Assembly (NCBI RefSeq): GCF_001422405.1 | Contig: NZ_LMMV01000024.1 | Span: forward strand, 33,047-97,046 | DNA from: Pseudorhodoferax sp. Leaf267 | GTDB lineage: Bacteria; Pseudomonadota; Gammaproteobacteria; Burkholderiales; Burkholderiaceae_C | DNA length: 64,000 nucleotides | Reading direction: 5' to 3' | Shown here: piece by piece, positions 49,366 to 57,754 of the stretch | How the letters are laid out: every line of letters starts with the position of its first letter | How positions within the stretch are numbered: the first letter of the stretch is position 1 | Notes under the pieces: model-generated | What the model was told of the DNA's origin: nothing | The model's input: only the letters and a program-made list of their open reading frames with translations | Databases searched by the model: none | Position numbers and translations under genes: made by a program

Positions 49366-50851
49366 GCAGGGTCCGTGGTTGGCGGCGGCGCCAGGCCAGC
49401 CAGCCCGAGCCTGCCCACAGCAGCACGGTGAACAAGGCCAGGCTGCCGGCGATGGGCCGCTCCACGAAGGCCAGCCAACTGCCGTCGGACTTGATCATGG
49501 AGGTGATGAAGTTCTCCTCCAGCATCTTGCCCAGCAGCATGCCCAGGATGGCCGGCGCCACCGGGAAGCCGTTCTCCTCCAGCAGCCAGGCCGCCACGCC
49601 GAAGGCCAGCAGGATCCACAGGTCGAACAGCGCGTTGTTGATCGCAAACGAACCCACCAGGCAGAACAGCAGGATGATGGGCATGAGGATGTTGCGGGGC
49701 ATGCGCAGCAGCTTGGCCGAGGTCTTGATGCAGGCCCAGCCCAGCGGCAGCATCAGCAGGTTCGCGGCGATGAACACCAGGAACACCGCGTACACGCTGG
49801 CCGCGTTGTTGATGAAGATCATCGGCCCGGGGTTCATGTCCTTCATGTACAGCACGCCGATCACGATGGCGGTGATGGAGTCGCCCGGGATGCCGAACAC
49901 CAGCGCCGGCACCCAGGCGCCGGCCAGCGCGCTGTTGTTGGCAGCGCCCGCTTCCACCAGGCCCTCGGGGTGGCCGGTGCCGAACTTCTCGGGCTCCTTG
50001 CTGAGCTTCTTGCTCATCGCGAACGACATCCAGGCCGCGATGTCGGCGCCCGCGCCGGGCAGTATGCCCACCGCCGTGCCCAGCACGCTGCCGCGCAGCG
50101 TCTGCACGGGGTACTTGCGCATCAGGCCGCCCATGCCCTTGAAGACCGAGCCGATCTGGTGGTTGAAGCTGCCGATCTGCTCGGTGGTCAGCGTGAAGCG
50201 CAGGATCTCGGAGATCGCGAACATGCCGATCATGGCCGGGATCAGGCTCACGCCGCCCAGCAGGTCGGCGCTGCCGAAGGTGAAGCGCGGATGTGCAGCC
50301 GGGTTCTCCAGCCCCACGCAGCCGATCAACAGGCCGATGAACAGCGTGATCACGCCCTTGAGCGGCGCGTCGCTGGTGATGAACACCGCACACGTGAGGC
50401 CCAGTGCCACCAGCCAGAAGTATTCGAACGAACTGAACTTGATGGCGAACTCGGCGAGCGCCGGCGCGGCCAGGATCAGCACCGCCGTGCCGAACAGCCC
50501 GCCGATGCAGGAGAACACCAGGCCGATGCCCAACGCGACCTCGCCCTGGCCCTTGCGCGTCATGGCGTAGGACTCGTCGGTGTAGGCCGCGGAAGCCGGC
50601 GTGCCCGGGATGCGCAGCAGCGCGCCCGGGATGTCGCCCGCGAAGATGGCCATCGCCGTGGCCGTGACGATGGCGGCCACGGCCGGCACCGGCGGCAGGA
50701 AGAAGGTGATGGGCACCAGCAGCGCCGTGGCCATGGTGGCCGTGAGCCCCGGCACCGCGCCAACGAACATGCCGAACATGCCCGACAGCAGCATGACCAG
50801 CATCACCTGCGGCGTGGCCACCAGCTGGAAGGCCTGCAGAACGACGTCCAT
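49355..50851 (-). CDS. tctA: Tripartite tricarboxylate transporter, large membrane subunit
   Basis: TctA (498 aa) with about eleven or twelve membrane segments. The duplicated signatures are VGAVPGLTATMATALLVPITF with IPGTPASAAYTDES in the first half, and GILPGAGADIAAWMSFAMSKK with VFGIPGDSITAIVIGVLYMKDMNPGP in the second. It transports carboxylates delivered by the TctC receptor. It is followed by the dehydrogenase (11-base overlap) and preceded by tctB (11 bases). Confidence 0.94.
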   Translation of the reverse strand: MDVVLQAFQLVATPQVMLVMLLSGMFGMFVGAVPGLTATMATALLVPITFFLPPVPAVAAIVTATAMAIFAGDIPGALLRIPGTPASAAYTDESYAMTRKGQGEVALGIGLVFSCIGGLFGTAVLILAAPALAEFAIKFSSFEYFWLVALGLTCAVFITSDAPLKGVITLFIGLLIGCVGLENPAAHPRFTFGSADLLGGVSLIPAMIGMFAISEILRFTLTTEQIGSFNHQIGSVFKGMGGLMRKYPVQTLRGSVLGTAVGILPGAGADIAAWMSFAMSKKLSKEPEKFGTGHPEGLVEAGAANNSALAGAWVPALVFGIPGDSITAIVIGVLYMKDMNPGPMIFINNAASVYAVFLVFIAANLLMLPLGWACIKTSAKLLRMPRNILMPIILLFCLVGSFAINNALFDLWILLAFGVAAWLLEENGFPVAPAILGMLLGKMLEENFITSMIKSDGSWLAFVERPIAGSLALFTVLLWAGSGWLAWRRRQPRTLHAT

Positions 50852-50862
50852 TCAGGGGTTCC

Positions 50863-51330
50863 TCACCAGGCGATGGGTTGCAGCCAGCCCCAGGGCAGGG
50901 GCACGCGCAGGAGTTTGTAGAAGCAGGCGTGGATCACCAGCGTGGCCAGCAGCGCCACGCCCACGGCCATGGGCAGGCGCACGCCCAGCGCCAGCTGCAT
51001 CGCCACCAGGATGACCACGCTGCACAGGATGAAGCCCAGCGTGTCGGCCGCCAGGATGTAGAACACCATGGCCGCCAGCGTGACGACCAGGGCCGCCATG
51101 TGGCGCGGCGAGCGCAGGCCCTCGCTCAGCGCGACCAGCGGGCCGCCCGCGCGCCAGCCGTGCCAGACCAGCGCGGCCGACGCGATGGCCATGCCGCCCG
51201 CGATCAGGCCGGGGAAGAGCGCCGGTCCGAACTGCTGGCCCGCCGCGGGCGGAAAGCCCTGGATGTGCCAGAGCACGGCCAGGGACAGGAGCAGCAGCAC
51301 CGCCCCCGTCAGGCTGTCGTGGACGCGCAT
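50863..51330 (-). CDS. tctB: Tripartite tricarboxylate transporter, small membrane subunit
   Basis: TctB-type protein (155 aa) with four hydrophobic segments: VLLLLSLAVLWHIQGF, LFPGLIAGGMAIASAALVWHGW, MAALVVTLAAMVFYILAADTLGFILCSVVILV and VGVALLATLVIHACFYKLL. It starts immediately after the tctC stop codon, so translation is coupled. Confidence 0.88.
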   Translation of the reverse strand: MRVHDSLTGAVLLLLSLAVLWHIQGFPPAAGQQFGPALFPGLIAGGMAIASAALVWHGWRAGGPLVALSEGLRSPRHMAALVVTLAAMVFYILAADTLGFILCSVVILVAMQLALGVRLPMAVGVALLATLVIHACFYKLLRVPLPWGWLQPIAW

Positions 51331-52302
51331 CTACTTGGCGATGCCGACGGCCTTCATGACCGTGGCGGACTCGGCGTCCTTCTCGGCCATGAACTTGCCG
51401 AACTCCGGCGCGCCCGCGTACAGCGCGCCGAAGCCGCGCGACTTCAGGAAGTCCTGGTAGGCCGCGCCGTCGAAGATCTTCTTGAGCGAGGCCGACAGCC
51501 GGTCGCTGACCTCCTTGGGCAGGCCCTTGGGGCCGGCGATGCCGCGCCAGGCGCCCGCGTTCCACTGCTGGCCGCTGGCGTCGGTGTACAGCGGCACCTG
51601 CGGAAAGATGCCGTCGGGCTTGGTGCCCATCAGCACCAGCGGGCGCACCTTGTTGCCCTCGATCAGTGCGCGCGCCTCGGGCAGCGAGCACGAGACCACG
51701 TCCACACCGCCGGCCAGCAGGTCCTGCAGGCCCGGCGCCGCGCCATTGCTGGGCACCCAGCCGATGGCGTTGCCCGGCAGCTTGTTGTCCACCAGCCAGC
51801 GCGCCAGGCCCAGGTGCCAGATACCGCCCTGGCCCGTGCCGCTGGCCTTGAGCTTGCCGGGGTTGGCCTTGGCCGCGGCCAGCAGGTCGGCCGCGGTCTT
51901 GATCGGCGAATCGGCCCGCACCAGCACCGCATTGGGGTCGAAGTTCATGAGCGCCAGTGGCGTGTAATCGGCACCGGAGAGCTGCGTCAGCCCCACGTGG
52001 CGCATCATGCCGATCTCCACCGTGAGGATGCCAATGGTGTAGCCGTCGGGCCCGGCCGAGGCGATGGCCTGGTGGCCCACCACGCCGCTGCCGCCGGTGC
52101 GGTTCACCACGTTCACCGGCTGCTTGAGGTCCTTCTCCAGCTCGATGCCGATGATGCGCGCCACGGCATCGGTGCCGCCGCCAGCACCCCAGGGCACGAT
52201 CAGCGTGATCGGCCGCTCCGGCCAGGCGGCCCGGGCTGGCAGGCCGAGCGAGAGGGCTGCGAGGGCACCGCCCATGCGGGCGAGGTAATGGCGTCGTTGC
52301 AT
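51331..52302 (-). CDS. tctC: Tripartite tricarboxylate transporter receptor (TctC/Bug)
   Basis: Periplasmic binding protein (323 aa) of the tct system. Signal peptide MQRRHYLARMGGALAALSLG with cleavage near ARAAW, then WPERPITLIVPWGAGGGTDAVARII and VNVVNRTGGSGVVGHQAIA, the Bug-family ligand loops. First gene of tctC-tctB-tctA-ldh. CGGAGACA precedes the ATG at 52302. The adjacent dehydrogenase suggests a hydroxy-acid ligand. Confidence 0.92.
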   Translation of the reverse strand: MQRRHYLARMGGALAALSLGLPARAAWPERPITLIVPWGAGGGTDAVARIIGIELEKDLKQPVNVVNRTGGSGVVGHQAIASAGPDGYTIGILTVEIGMMRHVGLTQLSGADYTPLALMNFDPNAVLVRADSPIKTAADLLAAAKANPGKLKASGTGQGGIWHLGLARWLVDNKLPGNAIGWVPSNGAAPGLQDLLAGGVDVVSCSLPEARALIEGNKVRPLVLMGTKPDGIFPQVPLYTDASGQQWNAGAWRGIAGPKGLPKEVSDRLSASLKKIFDGAAYQDFLKSRGFGALYAGAPEFGKFMAEKDAESATVMKAVGIAK

Positions 52303-52352
52303 GCGTTGTCTCCGGGCAGGTTGCACGATGGGCGCGATTGCAACATTGGTCG

Positions 52353-52367
52353 AGTGGCCTGACCACT
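52353..52367. promoter_or_regulatory. Inverted repeat in the tctC/CoA-transferase divergent region
   Basis: AGTGG-CCTGA-CCACT is a perfect 5-5-5 inverted repeat of the GntR-like kind, 51 bases from the tctC start. No regulator gene is nearby, so the binding protein is unknown. Confidence 0.4.
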
Positions 52368-52403
52368 GCGGATGACCCTAACCCGTGGCGGGGCCACGCA
52401 GCA

Positions 52404-52423
52404 ACTTCGTCCGTTCCGACGAT
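52404..52423. promoter_or_regulatory. 20-bp dyad motif shared with 40069-40088, copy 2
   Basis: ACTTCGTCCGTTCCGACGAT differs at one base from the copy upstream of the 40148 dehydrogenase. It lies 73 bases before the CoA-transferase gene, in the divergent region shared with tctC. Confidence 0.55.
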
Positions 52424-52495
52424 GCAGCCCCGCCGGGCCGGCGGGAAGATGCCCGCATCGACAAGGCCGCCACCGGCGGGCCAAGGAGGCAGACG

Positions 52496-53581
52496 ATGGC
52501 AGGACCGCTGCAGGGACTCAAGGTGATCGAGATGGCTGGCATCGGCCCCGGGCCGTTCTGCGCCATGCTGCTGGCCGACATGGGCGCCGAGGTGGTGCGC
52601 ATCGAGCGCCCCGGCACGCGCGCCAATCCGCACGACATCCTGGCGCGCGGGCGCAGCGTGCTGCAGCTGGACCTGCGCGCCGACGGCGCGGCAGCCGGCG
52701 TGCTCGACGCCATCGCCAGCGCCGACGTGCTGATCGAGGGCTTTCGCCCCGGCGTGATGGAGCGCCTGGGCCTGGGGCCTGCCGCATGCCATGCGCGCAA
52801 CCCGCGCCTGGTCTATGGCCGCATGACGGGCTGGGGCCAGCACGGGCCGCTGGCCAAGGCCGCGGGGCACGACATCAACTACATCGCCATCAGCGGTGCG
52901 CTGCATGCCATCGGCCGGTCCGGCGAGGCCCCGGTGCCGCCGCTCAACTACGTTGGCGACTTCGGCGGCGGCGCCATGCTGCTGGCCTTCGGCCTGCTGG
53001 CTGCGCTGCACGAGACGCAGCGCAGCGGCCAGGGCCAGGTGGTGGATGCGGCCATGACCGATGGCGCGGCGCTGCTGTCGGCCATGATGCTGGGCATGAA
53101 GGCCGCGGGGCAGTGGAGCAACCAGCGCGGCGAGAACATGCTGGACGGCGGCGCGCACTTCTACGACACCTATGCCTGCGCCGACGGCAAGTACGTGGCC
53201 ATCGGCGCCATCGAGCCGCAGTTCTACGCGCTGCTGCGCGAGCGTTGCGGCATCGCCGACGACCCGGCCTTCGACGCGCAGCTCGACACCGACCGCTGGC
53301 CGCTGCTCAAGCTGCGCATGGCCGACCTGTTCCGCACCCGCACGCGCGATGCCTGGTGCGCGCTGCTGGAAGGCACGGACGCCTGCTTCGCCCCCGTGCT
53401 GGACTGGGACGAAGCCCCCGCGCATGCGCACAACGTGGCACGCCAGACCTTCGTCGAAGTGGGCGGCCTGGTGCAGCCCGCGCCCGCGCCGCGCTTCAGC
53501 CGCACGGCCGCGCAGGTGCCGCCAGCGGTCGCGCCCGACAGCGCCGAGGCGGTGCTGCGCCGCTGGCGGCAACCGGATTGA
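52496..53581 (+). CDS. CaiB/BaiF family CoA-transferase or alpha-methylacyl-CoA racemase-like
   Basis: Class III CoA-transferase fold (361 aa). [36 protein letters not shown] is characteristic and close to alpha-methylacyl-CoA racemases, as is [18 protein letters not shown] containing the racemase His/Asp region (GHDINY). I favour a racemase-like role because of this motif, supporting beta-oxidation of branched acyl-CoAs by the downstream genes. RBS AAGGAGG precedes ATG 52496; the longer frame from 52385 covers the operator. Confidence 0.87.
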   Translation: MAGPLQGLKVIEMAGIGPGPFCAMLLADMGAEVVRIERPGTRANPHDILARGRSVLQLDLRADGAAAGVLDAIASADVLIEGFRPGVMERLGLGPAACHARNPRLVYGRMTGWGQHGPLAKAAGHDINYIAISGALHAIGRSGEAPVPPLNYVGDFGGGAMLLAFGLLAALHETQRSGQGQVVDAAMTDGAALLSAMMLGMKAAGQWSNQRGENMLDGGAHFYDTYACADGKYVAIGAIEPQFYALLRERCGIADDPAFDAQLDTDRWPLLKLRMADLFRTRTRDAWCALLEGTDACFAPVLDWDEAPAHAHNVARQTFVEVGGLVQPAPAPRFSRTAAQVPPAVAPDSAEAVLRRWRQPD

Positions 53582-53595
53582 GAACTGGAGACCCC

Positions 53596-54744
53596 ATGAC
53601 CATCGACTTGCGCCGCTCCTGGATGGACGAAGACCTGGAGCTGTTCCGCGACAACGCGGTGCGTTTCATCGAGACCGAGATGCTGCCGCACGACGAAGCA
53701 GCGCGCGAGGCCGGCAACGTGGGCCACGCCATCTGGCGCAAGGCCGGCGAACTGGGCCTGCTCTGCGTGGACATCCCCGAGGAATACGGCGGCGGTGGCG
53801 GCGACTTCCGCCACGAGGCCATCCTGCACGAGGAAATGGCACGCCGCGCGCTGTCGGGTATGAGCATCGGCGTGCATTCCATCGTGGCGCACTACTTCCT
53901 GAACCACGGAACGGACGCGCAGAAGGCGCACTACCTGCCACGCCTGGCGCGCGGCGAGATCGTGGGCGCCATCGCCATGACCGAGCCGGGCGCGGGCTCG
54001 GACCTGCAGGGCGTGCGCACACGCGCCGACAGGGTCGAGGGCGTCTACCGCATCAACGGCTCCAAGACCTTCATCTCCAACGGCTACCTCGCTGGCGTGG
54101 TGCTGGTGGTGGCCAAGACCGACCCGAGCCAGGGCGCCAAGGGCACCTCCATCCTGCTCGTGGACACGGCCGACTGCCCGGGCTTTCGCGTGGGCCGTGT
54201 GCTCGACAAGATGGGGCTGAAGGCGCAGGACACCTCCGAGCTGTTCTTCGACGACGTGACCGTGCGCAGCGATGCGGTGCTGGGCGGCAAGGAAGGGCAG
54301 GGCTTCTTCCAGCTCATGGGCGACCTGCCCTACGAGCGGCTCATCATCGGCGTGGCCTCGCTGGCCGCGATGGAGGGCGCCTTCCTCGCCACGCTGGACT
54401 ACGTGCGCGAGCGCAAGGCCTTCGGCAAGCCGATCGCCGAATTCCAGAACACCAAGTTCAAGCTGGCCGAGATCGCCACGCAGATCAAGGTGGGCCGGGC
54501 CTTCATCGACCGCTGTGTCGAGGACCTGGTGGCCGGCAGGCTCGACACCGCCACCGCGTCCATGGCCAAGCTTTGGGGCTCGGAAGCGCAAGGCCGCGTG
54601 GTCGACGAATGCGTGCAGCTGTTCGGCGGCTACGGCTACATGAACGAGTACCTGGTCACGCGCATGTACACGGACGCGCGCATCCAGCGCATCTTCGGCG
54701 GCACGAACGAGATCATGAAAGAAGTGATCTCGCGCGCGTTATGA
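53596..54744 (+). CDS. Acyl-CoA dehydrogenase (medium/long-chain type)
   Basis: FAD-dependent acyl-CoA dehydrogenase (382 aa). Motifs: IAMTEPGAGSDLQGVRTRA (FAD/substrate), INGSKTFISNGYLAGVVLVVAKT, RKAFGKPIAEFQNTKFKLAEI, VQLFGGYGYMNEYLVTRMYTDARIQRIFGGTNEIMKEVI. The catalytic glutamate is not at the MCAD position (TNEIMKE) but may be in the YE-R loop (PYERL), as in isovaleryl- and long-chain types. It follows the CoA-transferase by 14 bases. Confidence 0.93.
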   Translation: MTIDLRRSWMDEDLELFRDNAVRFIETEMLPHDEAAREAGNVGHAIWRKAGELGLLCVDIPEEYGGGGGDFRHEAILHEEMARRALSGMSIGVHSIVAHYFLNHGTDAQKAHYLPRLARGEIVGAIAMTEPGAGSDLQGVRTRADRVEGVYRINGSKTFISNGYLAGVVLVVAKTDPSQGAKGTSILLVDTADCPGFRVGRVLDKMGLKAQDTSELFFDDVTVRSDAVLGGKEGQGFFQLMGDLPYERLIIGVASLAAMEGAFLATLDYVRERKAFGKPIAEFQNTKFKLAEIATQIKVGRAFIDRCVEDLVAGRLDTATASMAKLWGSEAQGRVVDECVQLFGGYGYMNEYLVTRMYTDARIQRIFGGTNEIMKEVISRAL

Positions 54745-54747
54745 GCG

Positions 54748-54797
54748 ACGCGCCGGGCCGCCCCAGGCAAGCTTGCACCGCAGTGCGCAAGCACGGA
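54748..54797. repeat. Dispersed repeat (GCGCCGGGCCGCCCC type), intergenic copy
   Basis: Shares GCGCCGGGCCGCCCC and the CAAGCT end with 42682-42705. It also holds the inverted repeat GCTTGC...GCAAGC (54771-54792). It fills the gap between the dehydrogenase and hydratase genes. Confidence 0.6.
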
Positions 54798-54805
54798 GTT
54801 TCAAC

Positions 54806-55597
54806 ATGAGCGTCCTCGACATTGAAGAGCGCAGCGGTGTCGCCTGGCTCACCATGAACCGGCCCGAGCGGCTGAACGCACTCAACCCCGAACTCACGAC
54901 GGCCCTGCGCGAATACTTCGAGCGCCTCACGGCCCGCAGCGCCACGCGCGTGGTCGTGCTGCAGGGCGCGGGCCGCGCCTTCTGCGCCGGCCTGGACATC
55001 AAGGACACGGTGGTCGGCGGCCCGCGCGGCGTCGAGCAGATGCTGGAGAAGCAAAAAGGCATCCGCGACATCATGCTGGCGATGCGGCGGTGCCCGCAGC
55101 CCGTCATCAGCGTGGTGCAGGGCGCGGCCAGCGGCGGAGGGTTCGCGCTCGCGCTCGCGTCCGACGTGCGCCTGGTCACGCCCGATGCACGCATGAACGC
55201 GGCCTTCATCCGCATCGGCCTGTCTGCCTGCGACGTGGGCGTGAGCTACTTCCTGCCGCGCATGGTCGGCAGCTCGGTCGCAGCCGAATACATGCTGACC
55301 GGCCGCTTCATGGACGCGCAGCGGGCCTACGCGCTCGGCCTGGTCAGCCGCGTCGCGCCACTGGCCGAGCTGCAGGCGCAGGCGCAGGCCATGGCCGCCG
55401 ACATGCTCAACGCCACGCCCGTCGCGCTGCGCCTGACCAAGGAGGCGCTGGGTTTCGCGGTGGACGCCGGCAGCATGGAAGCCGTGATCGCCATGGAAGA
55501 CCGCAACCAGGTGCTGTGCACCCAGACCGCCGATTTCCACGAAGGCATGCAGGCCTTCCTCGACAAGCGCACGCCAATCTACGGAAGCCCCACATGA
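54806..55597 (+). CDS. Enoyl-CoA hydratase/isomerase family protein
   Basis: Crotonase-fold protein (263 aa). AFCAGLDIKDTVVGGPRG and QGAASGGGFALALASDVRLVTPDARMNAAFIRIGLSACDVG give the oxyanion hole and active-site region; the acidic residue at the second position is Asp in ACDVG rather than Glu, as in isomerase/dienoyl isomerase relatives. FHEGMQAFLDKRTPIY ends the fold. The stop overlaps the SDR start by four bases. Confidence 0.9.
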   Translation: MSVLDIEERSGVAWLTMNRPERLNALNPELTTALREYFERLTARSATRVVVLQGAGRAFCAGLDIKDTVVGGPRGVEQMLEKQKGIRDIMLAMRRCPQPVISVVQGAASGGGFALALASDVRLVTPDARMNAAFIRIGLSACDVGVSYFLPRMVGSSVAAEYMLTGRFMDAQRAYALGLVSRVAPLAELQAQAQAMAADMLNATPVALRLTKEALGFAVDAGSMEAVIAMEDRNQVLCTQTADFHEGMQAFLDKRTPIYGSPT

Positions 55598-56484
55598 CCC
55601 TCGACGACCTGATCTACAAACCCGGCCTGCTGGCCGGCCGGCGCTACCTGGTGACGGGCGGCGGCAGCGGCCTGGGCCGCGTGATGGGCGAGGCGTTGCT
55701 GATGCTGGGCGCCACCGTCTACATCTGCGGCCGGCGCGCGCCGGTGGTCGAGCAGACCGCGCAGGAGCTCATGGCCGCGCATGGCGGCAAGGTGGTGGGC
55801 CTGCCGTGCGACATCCGCAAGGACGAGCAGATCACCGCCATGCTGGACGCCATCTGGGCCGACGGCGGCGCGCTGGACGGCCTGGTCAACAACGCCGCCG
55901 GCAACTTCGTGAGCCGCACGGAGGACCTCTCACCGCGCGCCTTCGACGCCATTGCCAACATCGTGTTCCGCGGCAGCTTCATGATGACGCTGGACTGCGG
56001 CAAGCGCTGGCTGGCCGAAGGCAAGGCAGCCTCCGTGGTCTCCATCCTCACCACCTGGGTGTGGAACGGCTCGCCGTTCACGGTGCCGTCTGCCATGTCC
56101 AAGGCCGGCCTGCACGCGATGACGCAGTCGCTGGCCGTGGAGTGGGCCGGCCGCGGGGTGCGCTTCAACGCCATCGCGCCGGGCCTGTTCCCCACCGAAG
56201 GCATGAGCGCGCGGCTCAACCCCGGCGGTGGCGAGCACAAGACCGAGGGCAACCCCATGCAGCGCAACGGCCGCATGCCCGAGCTGGCCAACCTCGCGGT
56301 GTTCCTGCTCGGCCCGGGCTCGGAATACGTGAACGGCCAGACCATTGCGATCGACGGTGCGCAGTACCAGGCCACGGGCGGCAACTTCGCGCGCATGTCG
56401 GCCTGGGGCGACGAGGACTGGCGCCGCGCGCGTGACAACATCGCCGGCCAGGACGCCAAAGACAGGAGACAACGCCTTGAGTAA
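55594..56484 (+). CDS. SDR oxidoreductase, 2,4-dienoyl-CoA reductase-like
   Basis: Short-chain dehydrogenase fold (296 aa) with TGGGSGLGRVMGEALL (residues 21-36) and NNAAGNF for cofactor binding. The usual YxxxK is replaced by SAMSK (FTVPSAMSKAGLHAMTQSLAVEWAGRG), i.e. Ser in place of Tyr, as in eukaryotic-type 2,4-dienoyl-CoA reductases that use Lys with a different Tyr. IAPGLFPTEGMSARLNPG also matches that group. Gene context (hydratases and dehydrogenase) supports an unsaturated acyl-CoA reductase. Confidence 0.87.
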   Translation: MTLDDLIYKPGLLAGRRYLVTGGGSGLGRVMGEALLMLGATVYICGRRAPVVEQTAQELMAAHGGKVVGLPCDIRKDEQITAMLDAIWADGGALDGLVNNAAGNFVSRTEDLSPRAFDAIANIVFRGSFMMTLDCGKRWLAEGKAASVVSILTTWVWNGSPFTVPSAMSKAGLHAMTQSLAVEWAGRGVRFNAIAPGLFPTEGMSARLNPGGGEHKTEGNPMQRNGRMPELANLAVFLLGPGSEYVNGQTIAIDGAQYQATGGNFARMSAWGDEDWRRARDNIAGQDAKDRRQRLE

Positions 56485-57322
56485 CGCAGAACAGGACGAA
56501 CAGACATTCCACGACCGCGTCGCGCTGCAGATCGACACTGATGGCGTGGCCCAGGTCCGCCTGGCGCGGCCCGACAAGATGAACGCGCTGGACACGGCCA
56601 TGTTCGACGGCATCCTCGCCGCCGGCGCCGCGCTGCAGCAGGCCCGGGGCCTGCGCGCCGTGGTGCTGCATGGCGAAGGCAGGGCGTTTTGCGCCGGGCT
56701 GGACATGGCCAGCTTCGTCAACATGGCCGAGGGCGGCGCGAGCGGCATGCCCGGCCTGGCCGAGCTGCAGCAGCGCACGCACGGCCTGGCCAACCGCTTC
56801 CAGCAGGTCGCCTGGCAATGGCGCGAGCTGGCCGTGCCCGTCATCGCCGCCATCCAGGGCGTGGCCTACGGCGGCGGCCTGCAGATCGCGCTGGGGGCCG
56901 ACCTGCGCCTGCTGGCGGCCGATGCACGCATGTCCGTCATGGAAATGCAGTGGGGCCTGGTGCCCGACATGGCCGGCATCCCCTTGCTGCGCGAACTGCT
57001 GCGCGCCGACATCGCGCGCGACCTGGTGTTCAGCGCGCGCATCGTGCCGGCCGACGAGGCCTGCGCCATCGGCCTGGCCACCCGCATCTGCCCCGACCCC
57101 CTGGCCGAAGCGCTGGCCATGGCGCGCAACATCGCAGGTCGCAACCCCGATGCCGTGCGCGCCGCCAAGCGGCTGCTGAACCAGATGAGCGACGGCGATG
57201 CCGCCAGCCTGCTGATGGCCGAGTCGGTCGAGCAGCAGCGCCTGGTCGGCAGCCCGAACCAGCGCGAAGCGGTGCGCGCCGCCATGGGCAAGCGGCCCGG
57301 CCGCTTCACCGAGCCCGATTGA
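56477..57322 (+). CDS. Enoyl-CoA hydratase/isomerase family protein, TTG start
   Basis: Crotonase-fold protein (281 aa). It appears to start at TTG 56477, preceded by CAGGAGACAACGCC; the frame has no suitable ATG. The gene overlaps the SDR stop by eight bases. Motifs are AFCAGLDMASFVNMAEGG and QGVAYGGGLQIALGADLRLL, and MQWGLVPDMAG carries the active-site acidic residue as Asp. Last gene of the five-gene operon starting at 52496. Confidence 0.88.
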   Translation: MSNAEQDEQTFHDRVALQIDTDGVAQVRLARPDKMNALDTAMFDGILAAGAALQQARGLRAVVLHGEGRAFCAGLDMASFVNMAEGGASGMPGLAELQQRTHGLANRFQQVAWQWRELAVPVIAAIQGVAYGGGLQIALGADLRLLAADARMSVMEMQWGLVPDMAGIPLLRELLRADIARDLVFSARIVPADEACAIGLATRICPDPLAEALAMARNIAGRNPDAVRAAKRLLNQMSDGDAASLLMAESVEQQRLVGSPNQREAVRAAMGKRPGRFTEPD

Positions 57323-57754
57323 TCTTCTTCACTTGGCGGCGGCGGGCATCGCGAGGTGCGTGCCGCTTTGCCATGGGCGCCTTACGCGCTTGGCTACACG
57401 AAACCAGCGGCAAGACATGTACAACTGGATACAAAACACCCGTCCAATGCATACATAAACTTACGAGTTTGTACCGTGTTTTGTTGGCAGCTTGGCGGCA
57501 AATTGTGTTTCACGCAACCAACTCGCAACAAATTTAGCCAAATCGATCTTTAAATTGGTTCTGCGTTCATACAATAACGCCGGAAATTTAGTTACCGATT
57601 GCATGCAGATGCAACGGAGGTAACGGTGGCGCCCGCAGAGGCGCGAAGTCGGATCAGGGCGCGGAGGCAGGGCGCGTGCGGTCATCGGTCCAGCCGTGGG
57701 ATTGGCGCGCGCGCCAGTGCTCTCTCCAAAACAACGTTCGCTGGGCGTCACAAC
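57323..57754. promoter_or_regulatory. AT-rich leader of the polysaccharide operon
   Basis: No gene seen. Bases 57415-57600 are markedly A/T rich against the surrounding high-GC DNA. A TACAAT -10-like hexamer is at 57570-57575 with a weak -35. Downstream, the inverted repeat TTGCAT-GCAG-ATGCAA (57599-57614) lies in the putative long 5' leader (about 170 bases to the ATG at 57755). The promoter assignment is tentative. Confidence 0.5.
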
